From: Mucilaginibacter sp.
Lineage (GTDB): Bacteria > Bacteroidota > Bacteroidia > Sphingobacteriales > Sphingobacteriaceae
Assembly: GCA_028287975.1 (NCBI GenBank)
Contig: JAQBOP010000219.1
Location: 1 to 41,784, forward strand
Length of the DNA stretch: 41,784 nt
Reading direction: 5' to 3'
Part shown: piece by piece, positions 8,354 through 16,655 of the stretch
Position numbering within the stretch: position 1 is the stretch's first letter
How the letters are laid out: each line of letters opens with the position of its first letter
Notes under the pieces: model-generated
What the model saw: the letters and a program-made list of their open reading frames with translations, nothing else
Told to the model about the DNA's origin: nothing
The model's database searches: none
Position numbers and translations under genes: made by a program

Positions 8354-8517
8354 TTTACCCCGTAGGGGTTATCCATTTGTAGAATATATTCTGCCTGTTT
8401 TTTTGCCGTAGGTGCAACCCTTAATAAATAAGCTAATCAGCCGGCTGTGGGTTGCACCTACGGAGCAATCTTTAAATTATACTATAAACTACAAATGGAT
8501 AACCCCTACGGGGTAAA
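8354..8517. repeat. Large nested inverted repeat (29-bp outer, 15-bp inner stem)
   Basis: The outer arms at 8354-8382 and 8489-8517 are perfectly complementary over 29 bases, and each arm contains a small palindrome (CCCCGTAGGGG). The inner arms CCGTAGGTGCAACCC (8406-8420) and GGGTTGCACCTACGG (8449-8463) form a second perfect stem of 15 bp. A further AGCCGGCT lies in the inner loop. The element fills the space between the convergent DUF2304 and AraC genes. It could act as a bidirectional terminator, but its size and sequence look like a mobile palindromic (REP/MITE-like) unit. Confidence 0.85.
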
Positions 8518-8580
8518 AATTTGGTATATATTTAATATTTAAAGGGCGGAACTTTGCACAGCATCTCTTTATTATAACAG

Positions 8581-9477
8581 TTAATTCAACATCCTATACT
8601 CCTGCGGCGTATGCCCCACGCGTTGTTTAAACAACCGGGTAAAATGCTGCGGGTATTTAAAGCCAAGCTCGTACGCTACCTCACTTACTGATTTGGTGGT
8701 ATCAAAGATCTTCTCCTTGGCGGTATCGATCAGTTTTGCCTGGATGTATTCCTGTGCAGATTTCCCGGTTTCCTTTTTGATCAGGTCGCCAAAATAATTG
8801 GCAGACAGGTTCAGCTCATCCGCACAATAACCAACCGATGGTAGTCCCAAAGTCTGCGGCCTGTTCGACTGGAAATAGTCATTCAATAAAGTCTCAAACC
8901 TTTCTAATGCGCCCTTATGCGGGATCTCGCGGGTGATAAACTGGCGGTCGTAAAAACGGGTGCAGTAATTCAGGAACAACTCGATGTTAGATACGATGAG
9001 CGTCTTACTGTGTTTATCGATGGCGTGCTGCAATTCAAATTCAATCTTGCCAAAGCAATCGAAAATGATCTTGCGCTCGGCTTCCGACAGGTGCAACGCT
9101 TCGTGTATATCATAAGAAAAGAAACTATAATCCTGGATATGTTTTCCTAATTGCGTACCCCGAATAAAATCGGGGTGAAACACCAATACCCTGCCTTTTG
9201 GCTGAAATTGATTTCCGTCGCTCTCCCCGCCGAGGATCTGTCCCGGCGCAACAAAAACTAAAGTGCCTTCTTCGTAATCGTAATTGTTACAACCGTAGCG
9301 CAGGTCGCCGCATTTAATGTCTTTTAAAAACACGGTATAAAAACCAAAGCGGTACCGGCCGTGTGTACGCGGCAATGCTTTTGACAGGTCTACCACATTA
9401 ACCAGCGGGTGCAGGGTAGCATTATTATTAAATGCGCTGTACTGGCTGATGGTATCGAAGCTGATGAAATTTTCCAT
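8581..9477 (-). CDS. AraC family transcriptional regulator
   Basis: This regulator of about 298 residues has an N-terminal cupin-like sensor region (about 40-160, containing PRTHGRYRFGFYTVF and GTLVFVAPGQILGG) and a C-terminal AraC DNA-binding domain with two helix-turn-helix units. The second unit carries the signature SVSEVAYELGFKYPQHFTRLFKQRVGHTP. The first unit reads LNLSANYFGDLIKKETGKSA. It is divergent from an aldo/keto reductase gene with about 180 bases between the start codons and probably controls that gene and perhaps itself; the ligand is unknown. I chose the ATG at 9475-9477 because MENFISFDTI is a usual start in such proteins. An upstream ATG at 9544-9546 in the same frame would add 23 residues. 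Confidence 0.87.
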   Translation of the reverse strand: MENFISFDTISQYSAFNNNATLHPLVNVVDLSKALPRTHGRYRFGFYTVFLKDIKCGDLRYGCNNYDYEEGTLVFVAPGQILGGESDGNQFQPKGRVLVFHPDFIRGTQLGKHIQDYSFFSYDIHEALHLSEAERKIIFDCFGKIEFELQHAIDKHSKTLIVSNIELFLNYCTRFYDRQFITREIPHKGALERFETLLNDYFQSNRPQTLGLPSVGYCADELNLSANYFGDLIKKETGKSAQEYIQAKLIDTAKEKIFDTTKSVSEVAYELGFKYPQHFTRLFKQRVGHTPQEYRMLN

Positions 9478-9647
9478 ATCCGTGGGTTGTTTGCTGATCA
9501 AAGGTAAGGCATAACGGCTGCTTATTTTATAGGTGCGGATGCCCATCAGTAATTATGGTAGGGAATACCGTAATCCGTATAAGCCTTAAATAAAAAACAG
9601 GCCGCACCTTTGTGGTGTTCAATAATACACATCTGCCAATTAATTAA

Positions 9648-10643
<996 letters not shown>

Positions 10644-10672
10644 GGAATTATATTGACCGCATGGTTGCTAAA

Positions 10673-10700
10673 GGGATTCGTCAGTTGCGGATCTCTTTTT
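10673..10700 (+). terminator. Rho-independent-type terminator after the aldo/keto reductase
   Basis: GGGATTCG (10673-10680) pairs with CGGATCTC (10688-10695) through eight positions, two of them G-U wobbles, with a 7-base loop, and is followed by TTTTT (10696-10700). Confidence 0.6.
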
Positions 10701-10752
10701 ACATTTCATCAGCTTTAATTTTCTATTTTAGCATTTCGTTATTCAGCCTAAA

Positions 10753-11283
10753 ATGATAAACTTGAAGATTTTCACTATTTTATTCATAACCTCAATTGTC
10801 CTATTAGGCCCTATAAAAAATGATAAGGGTAAGTCGCAACAGTATAATTATAGGAAATGTCTATTTTCAATTAAAGTAGGCAAATGGACAAAGCATCAGG
10901 GAAGAGATGTTTTACCAGTAATTACAATTTTAACCAATACTGCTAACGATACTTTAAAATATGAAACAATGTCGTATCGTATGTTGGCTTATCGTATAAA
11001 AAGTGATTTTCTGAAATATGAATACGATGATGAAGATATTCTGCATAATATACCGGAGTTGGAAATAATACCACCACATCAAAGCCGCGATTTTAAATTT
11101 AACCTAATAAAGAAGGGGAATACTAATAAAATAAAAGGACCTTTAACTATAGGCTTTTCCCTTGTGATACAAGGCAAGAAATTCACTTTGGAAAATCCGT
11201 TTGATTATGGCATCAACAATCATGATCGCGCAGACCTGAAAAAAAGGACACATTGGTTATGGTCAAATATTGTAAAACTTTAA
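10753..11283 (+). CDS. Predicted secreted protein of unknown function
   Basis: I do not recognise this 176-residue protein. It begins with one hydrophobic segment (MINLKIFTILFITSIVLLG), a signal peptide or anchor without a lipobox cysteine. The mature part is polar and predicted beta-rich (FSIKVGKWTK, LPVITILTNTAND, PLTIGFSLVIQGKKF), which suggests an immunoglobulin-like sandwich; that is inference. A TATTTTAG box at 10724-10731, 21 bases upstream of the start, is a near match to the -7 promoter motif. Base use is clearly more AT-rich than in the neighbouring aldo/keto reductase gene, which fits an accessory gene. It appears to be a single-gene transcript. Confidence 0.6.
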   Translation: MINLKIFTILFITSIVLLGPIKNDKGKSQQYNYRKCLFSIKVGKWTKHQGRDVLPVITILTNTANDTLKYETMSYRMLAYRIKSDFLKYEYDDEDILHNIPELEIIPPHQSRDFKFNLIKKGNTNKIKGPLTIGFSLVIQGKKFTLENPFDYGINNHDRADLKKRTHWLWSNIVKL

Positions 11284-11360
11284 ACAGCCATAAAGTTTTA
11301 CAATTACTTTGACTAATATTATTTATGAGAATAATTATCTGAATATAACTTTAAAAAGCG

Positions 11361-11963
11361 CTAATCCCTCACCGCATCCACAATCAACGACGTATAACCC
11401 AACTTCCCATTCTGATTCCGGGCGTCAAACCTGCGTGAACGGTGGATCATACCGCCGTCAAGGGTCCAGTCGGTGTAGTTAAATTTGCCGTTCTCGTCCC
11501 AGTATTCTAACAACTCCACCCTGAAACCCGCTTTTTCAAGGCGGGTTTTCATTACATCGTAGGTGTACAAGATCTTATGGTCGTCGGCGCCTACGCCGGT
11601 GCCGCCAACGCGTACCCATTCAATGTATTCTTTGTCGGGGTTATTGCCGTCGGGTACGGCAATTCTTAAGCGGCCGCCTTTTTGCAGCCAGTCGTAACAG
11701 TTTTGGTTGGACAGGCGGGTTTCTTCGTCGGGGATATGCTCCCAAACGTGTTCGGCCAGGATATTGGTCAGACGTTCATCGCCAAACAGCTTTTGCCAGT
11801 CTGACGCTTTACTGGCGTCCAGCGCGTCGTATTCAGACAGGATCCACTCTTTTCCCAGTTTTATTTTAGATGAGCCAATGGTCAGCTTTCTTTTCTTTAA
11901 TACCTGAAAGTTAAACCTGATCTCTAACGATCCTTTCAATCTCAATAAAATATGCTTTATCAT
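11361..11963 (-). CDS. SAM-dependent methyltransferase-like protein (COG4627 type)
   Basis: This 200-residue protein resembles short class I methyltransferase-like proteins found in polysaccharide contexts. The recognisable core is LTNILAEHVWEHIPDEE, which matches the post-motif region of class I methyltransferases. It is followed by GGRLRIAVPDG, then HKILYTYDVMKTRLEKAGF and YWDENGKFNY. The canonical glycine-rich SAM motif (E/DxGxGxG) is not visible: the fold starts with KLTIGSSKIKLGKEWILSEYD, as usual for this subgroup. SAM binding is therefore uncertain. A substrate cannot be assigned. It stands alone between two small genes. Confidence 0.65.
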   Translation of the reverse strand: MIKHILLRLKGSLEIRFNFQVLKKRKLTIGSSKIKLGKEWILSEYDALDASKASDWQKLFGDERLTNILAEHVWEHIPDEETRLSNQNCYDWLQKGGRLRIAVPDGNNPDKEYIEWVRVGGTGVGADDHKILYTYDVMKTRLEKAGFRVELLEYWDENGKFNYTDWTLDGGMIHRSRRFDARNQNGKLGYTSLIVDAVRD

Positions 11964-12115
11964 ACGGGATAATCCTGTTTACGCGGTTACTTTTTAAAGG
12001 GTCAATTATAGGCATTTTATTGCCCTTTTAAAACAGGGAAAGCACGGAAAGAAATTACAAATGGTATTAGGCAGAATGTCTTATTAAATTATTATCTGGC
12101 GAATATTTCGGATAA

Positions 12116-12535
12116 CTAACGATGAAAGTCATTATAATGAGGAAAAAACCACACAAAAATCTGCCAACCCAAAATGGCCAAGCCTACAATAATGGCAACA
12201 GCCGTAGCGTGTACCAGCATTTCTTCATTCCTGATAATTCTTTTATTATTTAAAAAAGATACGGTTTCATGAAGCTTGTCCATTTGCGCCTGTCTTTCAT
12301 AACCACCTTTATCATAAAACATCCGCCCCTCTATCGTTGGCTTGCCGTTAACATCATTTATCTCTTTAGCAGGGTTTTTATCCCGCTTAATAAACCCATC
12401 GCGCTCCAGCTTATCAAGCAGTTCGTCCATTTCATTATGGTTAGAGTTGAAATATTGGATCAGATCTTTATTCTCATTGTCAATGCAATATTTTAATGTT
12501 GCATCAAGCTTTTCTAACAAAGAAAGGTTTTTCAT
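12116..12535 (-). CDS. Small protein with winged-helix-like N-terminus and C-terminal membrane helix
   Basis: I do not recognise a named family for this 139-residue protein. Residues about 1-75 read like a winged-helix fold (MDELLDKLERDGFIKRD, then TIEGRMFYDKGGY, the pattern of a recognition helix plus wing). Residues about 76-105 are charged and helical. Residues about 108-131 (HATAVAIIVGLAILGWQIF) form one membrane helix with a short C-terminal tail. If the first part does bind DNA or a protein partner, the molecule would be membrane-tethered. AT-rich, single gene on the minus strand. Confidence 0.55.
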   Translation of the reverse strand: MKNLSLLEKLDATLKYCIDNENKDLIQYFNSNHNEMDELLDKLERDGFIKRDKNPAKEINDVNGKPTIEGRMFYDKGGYERQAQMDKLHETVSFLNNKRIIRNEEMLVHATAVAIIVGLAILGWQIFVWFFPHYNDFHR

Positions 12536-12762
12536 AAAACAGGCTATTGGTTTTTCGCCATGAAATTAAGGATATTATTTATCATCTGTTGATAAAACAT
12601 GATCTTTGTCAGTCCATTGTTTACTTGTTTAAAGAATCATTGTTTATTATTATAAAATGGATAATGATTTAAGATGAAACCTAAATGTCCTGTATAATTT
12701 AATTATTTAGCCAATTTTTTAATTTCAACTCCGATCCCATTTTTTATTTGGGCATAAATCTA

Positions 12763-12770
12763 TAACTTTG
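12763..12770 (+). promoter_or_regulatory. -7 promoter box upstream of the fluoride riboswitch
   Basis: TAACTTTG fits TAnnTTTG exactly. It lies about 15 bases before the first helix of the riboswitch, the position expected for the promoter of a riboswitch leader. A TTTG at 12747-12750 is too close for a standard -33 box (12 bases), so only the -7 element is called. The rest of 12536-12760 is AT-rich spacer with nothing else I can name. Confidence 0.5.
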
Positions 12771-12784
12771 GGCTTCAACAAAAA

Positions 12785-12842
12785 CGGAAATGGTGTCTTC
12801 CTACTCAACCGCCCTAAAAAAGCTGATGGCGCCTACAAAAAA
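12785..12842 (+). promoter_or_regulatory. Fluoride riboswitch (crcB motif)
   Basis: The leader contains the conserved blocks of the fluoride riboswitch in order. Helix P1 is GGAA (12786-12789) with TTCC (12798-12801), and its loop holds ATGGTGTC. It is followed by CAACCGCC (12805-12812). The 3' block GCTGATGGCGCCTAC (12822-12836) corresponds to the family's GCUGAUGnCnCCUAC. The pseudoknot is supported: GGTGTC (12792-12797) can pair with GGCGCC (12828-12833) with two G-U pairs. The small helix after AACCGCC is short and partly mismatched here. The aptamer binds fluoride through magnesium ions and turns on defluoridation or fluoride-export genes. The downstream gene encodes a CLC-family exporter, the expected partner. 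Confidence 0.9.
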
Positions 12843-12883
12843 TTAATTGACCCGCAGGGTTCGCTGCGCTTTTTTTGTAGGAG
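12832..12883 (+). terminator. Riboswitch expression platform: terminator and RBS-masking helix
   Basis: CCTACAAAAAA (12832-12842), which includes the 3' end of the aptamer pseudoknot strand, is perfectly complementary to TTTTTTGTAGG (12871-12881). Between them CGCAG (12853-12857) and CTGCG (12864-12868) form a short stem followed by seven Ts (12870-12876). The right arm overlaps the ribosome binding site AGGAG (12879-12883). Without fluoride the long helix would both resemble a terminator and hide the RBS. Fluoride binding would hold GGCGCC in the pseudoknot and open it. The switch mechanism is inferred from complementarity. Confidence 0.65.
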
Positions 12884-12888
12884 ATCTC

Positions 12889-14271
12889 ATGAAAAACAAA
12901 TTTTTAAACACTACCCAATTAGTCACTTTCAGGCATTTGATCCGCTGGACGGTCATTACCGTGCCCATTGCTTTTGCCATAGGCTGTATGATAACCCTGT
13001 TTTTATGGCTGCTTAACCTGGCTATTAATTTCAGGTTTGCCCACCCCGAGGTGCTTTATTTTTTACCTGTTGCAGGTATAGCTATTTACTTTGCCTATAA
13101 ATGGTGGGGCGCAACGGCGGCTAAAGGCAATAACCTGATCATGGACGAGATCCATAACCCCGGCGGCGGCGTCCCTAAAAGCATGGCTCCGCTTATATTG
13201 ATCTCAACTGTGGTTACGCAATTATTTGGCGGATCGGTAGGGCGCGAGGGTACAGCCGTGCAAATTGGCGGTAGTATTGCGCAAATGTTTAGCAAATGGT
13301 TCAGACTTAATGCAAATGATAACAGGGTGATCCTTACCGCCGGCATAGCTGCCGGTTTTGGCGCCGTATTTGGTACCCCGTTAACAGGCGCCATATTTGC
13401 TATGGAGGTTTTAAGTATCGGTCGCATTCAATATACAGCGCTGGTGCCTTGCCTGGTGGCAGCCATTGTAGGCGATGTAACCGTATTGGCCTGGGGTGTG
13501 CATCATGAAACTTACCATATCGCTATCGTCCCCGCAGGGCATAATATATTATCCGCTTATTTGCCGCTTGATGTTTTGCTGCTGGCAAAGGTTATTGTAG
13601 CCTCCATAGTGTTTGGGTTAACCAGTTACCTGTTTGCAGAAACCGTACATGGCGTAAAAACAGTATTTAACAGGTTCGTGACAAAAAAATGGCTGATACC
13701 GTTCCTGGGTGGCTTAATCGTGATTGGCCTGACACTGATCATTGGCAAACCTGATTACCTTGGGCTGGGCGTTAAAGCGCCGTACCCGGGTGCCATAACC
13801 ATATCTTCTGCCTTTAACGCCGGCGGCGCGCATCCCTTAAGTTGGTTATGGAAAACCGTTTACACTACCATTACGCTGGGTACGGGCTTTAAAGGGGGCG
13901 AGGTAACACCGCTGTTTTATATCGGCTCAACATTGGGTAATAGCTTATCTGTTTTAATGAACGCGCCGGTAAGCCTTTTCGCGGCTTTGGGTTTTATAGC
14001 CGTATTTGCAGGCGCTACCAATACGCCACTGGCCAGCACCGTTATGGGGGTCGAGCTTTTTGGCAGCGAGTATGCCTTGTTCTTCGCGGTAGCTTGTTTT
14101 ACCGCTTACTTTTTCAGCGGCGAGTCGGGTATCTACAGTTCTCAGCGCATTGCCGTACCTAAGATCTTTGATGATGAATCGGCCGCAGAAAGCATAGCGG
14201 ATGCCGAACAATCCAGGCAAAAAAAGATGCGCAGAAGGATAGCTAAATATCGCGTTAGCCGCAAAAAATAG
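12889..14271 (+). CDS. CLC-type fluoride exporter (CLC-F, fluoride/proton antiporter)
   Basis: This 460-residue polytopic membrane protein belongs to the CLC chloride channel/transporter family. Conserved ion-path elements are GGGVPK (residues about 92-97, where chloride CLCs have GSGIP), GREGTAVQIG with the external gating Glu at 120, GFGAVFGTPLTGAIFAMEV, and FKGGEVTPLFYIGSTLGN (where chloride CLCs have GGIFAP). Replacement of the GSGIP serine and the GGEVTP form of the second loop are as expected for the fluoride-exporting branch. The fluoride riboswitch in its leader makes this the best reading: export of cytoplasmic fluoride coupled to protons. Start chosen at ATG 12889, which has a good RBS (AGGAG, 5 bases upstream). 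The frame continues upstream to 12847, but that part is the riboswitch platform. The C-terminus is a short basic tail without CBS domains. Confidence 0.9.
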   Translation: MKNKFLNTTQLVTFRHLIRWTVITVPIAFAIGCMITLFLWLLNLAINFRFAHPEVLYFLPVAGIAIYFAYKWWGATAAKGNNLIMDEIHNPGGGVPKSMAPLILISTVVTQLFGGSVGREGTAVQIGGSIAQMFSKWFRLNANDNRVILTAGIAAGFGAVFGTPLTGAIFAMEVLSIGRIQYTALVPCLVAAIVGDVTVLAWGVHHETYHIAIVPAGHNILSAYLPLDVLLLAKVIVASIVFGLTSYLFAETVHGVKTVFNRFVTKKWLIPFLGGLIVIGLTLIIGKPDYLGLGVKAPYPGAITISSAFNAGGAHPLSWLWKTVYTTITLGTGFKGGEVTPLFYIGSTLGNSLSVLMNAPVSLFAALGFIAVFAGATNTPLASTVMGVELFGSEYALFFAVACFTAYFFSGESGIYSSQRIAVPKIFDDESAAESIADAEQSRQKKMRRRIAKYRVSRKK

Positions 14272-14436
14272 GTCTGCATCCGACAGGTATAAATGCCGTA
14301 ATTGCTTTTTTACATAATCCTTGCATTAAAATAGCATAAATATGCGTTAGTAAACTAATTTTACCGGCTGTAAACCTGTGTGTAAAATTATTGGATCCGG
14401 CTTTTTTTAAATAATCTTGTCAAAAATTTACTTGCT

Positions 14437-14814
14437 ATGATTGCCTTTATTATTATCAATGTTATTTTCTGTTTATCGTTCCTGGTATTCGCGTACCTGA
14501 ACCTTAATGATATTGACTGGTATTTATGGGTGCCTATATATGTAGCGGTAGCGGCATGCTGCGGGTTAGCTTGTTTTGGGATGTATTATCCTAAGGTATA
14601 TCTGGGGCTTACCGCTTTTTATTTGATCTACGCGGTTAAGCTTTTCTTTGAGAAGGATGGTGTTAAAGACTGGATCGTTAAATACCGTACCCCAAGCCTG
14701 GTTGAAACCATGCAGGCTGAAAAACCTTTTATTGAAAACACCCGCGAGTTTTTTGGCTTGCTGATCATATCCGGCGCATTGATCATTGATTATTTTGTGG
14801 TGATGTATATTTAA
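14437..14814 (+). CDS. TMEM220-like membrane protein
   Basis: This 125-residue protein has four hydrophobic segments (about residues 2-20, 28-48, 52-69 and 102-124) and the pattern FAYLNLNDIDWYLWVPIY, typical of the TMEM220 family. Its function is unknown. The stop codon lies only 7 bases before the eboA start, so it is probably the first gene of the ebo operon. A weak promoter candidate lies at 14391-14419 (TTGG, 17 bases, TAATCTTG). Upstream, TAATTTTAC (14356-14364) and GTAAAATTA (14382-14390) could form a hairpin in the 165-base spacer after the fluoride exporter gene. Confidence 0.75.
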   Translation: MIAFIIINVIFCLSFLVFAYLNLNDIDWYLWVPIYVAVAACCGLACFGMYYPKVYLGLTAFYLIYAVKLFFEKDGVKDWIVKYRTPSLVETMQAEKPFIENTREFFGLLIISGALIIDYFVVMYI

Positions 14815-14821
14815 GCAAAAC

Positions 14822-15655
14822 GTGGAAGAGATCAGATCGATATTGAAAGAAATTATAAGGGCCAATACCACGCCCGATGTTTTTGCCTGGCTGGGTGAAA
14901 AGCGCCCTTTAAATACCGCCTTTGTATTGCTGCCCCGCAAAACGGGCAAAGCGGTTATCAACATTACTGCCGAGCAAAACGCGCAAATAAGCGCCGCCGT
15001 ACCGGGTTTTACGGTAGATGGGTGGGGCATTGACCGTCTGGGCCGTGCTTACCTGTTGTTGAATGTTGACGCGGCAGATAAAGCCGAATATTTCCGTGTT
15101 ATTGAAGCCTTGTTTTTAGCGGCTGAAATGGGCGAACTGGTGGCATTATATTCTACCCTGCCTTTATTGGCTTACCCGGAGATCTGGGTGAAAAGATGCT
15201 CGGAAGGGATCCGCAGTAATATCGGGATAGTGCTTGAAGCCATTATGTATCATAACCCCTACCCGGCACAAAACCTGGATCAAAGCGCGTGGAACCAACT
15301 GGTGCTGAAAGCGTTTTTTACCGATAAGCAGATCGGCAAGATCACAGGTATCGATACCCGTGCCAATAAAGAGCTTGCCTATATCCTGAGCGACTACGCG
15401 CATGAGCGCTGGGCCGCGAAGCGCGAGGTTAACCCGAGCTTATGGCGGTTGGTCGGCCCGTTTATAGATGATAAATTGTTTGAAGATGTCAAGCGTTTGT
15501 TTGACGATGGTAACCTGGTCGACCGCAAGGCCGGCGCGCTGGCTATCAGCCAGTCAAACTACCCGCCTGCAAAAACGTTGTTAAATAAATACCCTGAGCT
15601 GGCAACAGCTATAGATAAAGAAAACTTAAGCTGGGATACTTTCACCGGCCAATAA
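14822..15655 (+). CDS. eboA: EboA domain-containing protein
   Basis: This 277-residue, mostly helical protein matches EboA, the first conserved gene of the ebo cluster. Visible features are LLPRKTGKAVINITAEQNAQ, GWGIDRLGRAYLLL and a repeat-like helical C-terminal half (FVGPFIDDKLFEDVKRLF). No catalytic motif or signal peptide is evident, so a cytoplasmic scaffolding or carrier role is possible, but the biochemical function is not known. It starts with GTG at 14822; no in-frame ATG lies near the expected N-terminus, and the GTG directly follows the TMEM220-like gene. The spacing to eboB is 12 bases. Identification rests strongly on gene order with eboB-F. Confidence 0.85.
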   Translation: MEEIRSILKEIIRANTTPDVFAWLGEKRPLNTAFVLLPRKTGKAVINITAEQNAQISAAVPGFTVDGWGIDRLGRAYLLLNVDAADKAEYFRVIEALFLAAEMGELVALYSTLPLLAYPEIWVKRCSEGIRSNIGIVLEAIMYHNPYPAQNLDQSAWNQLVLKAFFTDKQIGKITGIDTRANKELAYILSDYAHERWAAKREVNPSLWRLVGPFIDDKLFEDVKRLFDDGNLVDRKAGALAISQSNYPPAKTLLNKYPELATAIDKENLSWDTFTGQ

Positions 15656-15667
15656 ATACAGAAAGAT

Positions 15668-16654
15668 ATGTGTTGTACCCATTCGTTTGAAGAAGTAAAG
15701 TCTGAGCCACTTTCGCCGCCGGTTAGCCTGGATGGCATAAAAGGCATGAAGTTTTTTGATCCGCATGTGCACATGACGTCGCGCACAACCGACGATTACC
15801 AGGCCATGGCCGATGCCGGTGTGGTAGCATTGATTGAGCCTGCATTCTGGCTGGGACAGCCGCGTACAGGTATAGACAGTTTCCGCGATTATTATAGCAG
15901 CCTGATTGGCTGGGAGCGTTTCCGCTCGTCGCAATTTGGGATCAAACATTATTGCACCATCGGCCTTAACTCGCGCGAAGCGAATAATGAAGCCTTAGCC
16001 GAGCAGGTGATGGAGATACTGCCCCTGTTTGTTTACAAGGAAGGCGTAGTAGGCATAGGCGAAATAGGTTTTGACGACCAAACCGCCGCCGAAGAAAAAT
16101 ATTACCGTCTGCAATTAGAGCTGGCAAAAGAATCGGGCCTGCCTGTACAGATCCATACCCCGCACCGCGACAAAAAAGGCGGCACAAAACGCAGCATGGA
16201 TATCGCGCTGGAGCATGGCCTTGATCCGTATAAAGTGATCGTAGACCATAACAACGAAGAAACCGTAAAAGACGTTTTGGACCGTGGTTTTTGGGCGGCG
16301 TTTACCATTTATCCGTTCACCAAAATGGGTAATGAGCGTATGGTGGATATCGCCAAACAATATGGCTCGGAGCGCATCATGGTTAACTCGGCCGCCGACT
16401 GGGGCATCAGCGACCCGCTGGCTGTACCCAAGACTGCCGCGCTGATGAAGATCCGAGGAATTAGTGACGCTGATATTGAGCTGATCACTTACCGTAATGC
16501 CATTACCGCGTTCGCCCAAAGCGGCCAGATTGATGAGGCTGATTTCGCGTCGGTGGGTAATACCATAGATCAAAGCCAAAAATTTGAAGGTAATACCATT
16601 TTGCGTGGCGGCCAGCAACCACGGGTAGATAAATCATCCATTATTATTAGCTAA
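15668..16654 (+). CDS. eboB: TatD family metal-dependent hydrolase (EboB)
   Basis: This 328-residue TIM-barrel hydrolase of the TatD/amidohydrolase group has metal-binding motifs FDPHVHMTSR (HxH, near residue 36), GIGEIGFDD (catalytic Glu), PVQIHTPHRDK and VIVDHNNEE, with an aspartate in VNSAADWGISDP. In the ebo cluster this gene takes the eboB place. Its substrate is unknown; TatD relatives include nucleases and lactone or ester hydrolases, so a small-molecule hydrolase acting on the cluster product is inference. It starts at ATG 15668, where the N-terminal CCTHSF may also contribute metal ligands. It is separated from eboC by a single base, so translational coupling is likely. Confidence 0.87.
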   Translation: MCCTHSFEEVKSEPLSPPVSLDGIKGMKFFDPHVHMTSRTTDDYQAMADAGVVALIEPAFWLGQPRTGIDSFRDYYSSLIGWERFRSSQFGIKHYCTIGLNSREANNEALAEQVMEILPLFVYKEGVVGIGEIGFDDQTAAEEKYYRLQLELAKESGLPVQIHTPHRDKKGGTKRSMDIALEHGLDPYKVIVDHNNEETVKDVLDRGFWAAFTIYPFTKMGNERMVDIAKQYGSERIMVNSAADWGISDPLAVPKTAALMKIRGISDADIELITYRNAITAFAQSGQIDEADFASVGNTIDQSQKFEGNTILRGGQQPRVDKSSIIIS

Positions 16655-16655
16655 T

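Noticed and set aside
12768..13016. Open frame of 82 codons overlapping the start of the CLC gene
   Set aside because: It runs through the fluoride riboswitch and then out of frame over the CLC coding sequence.
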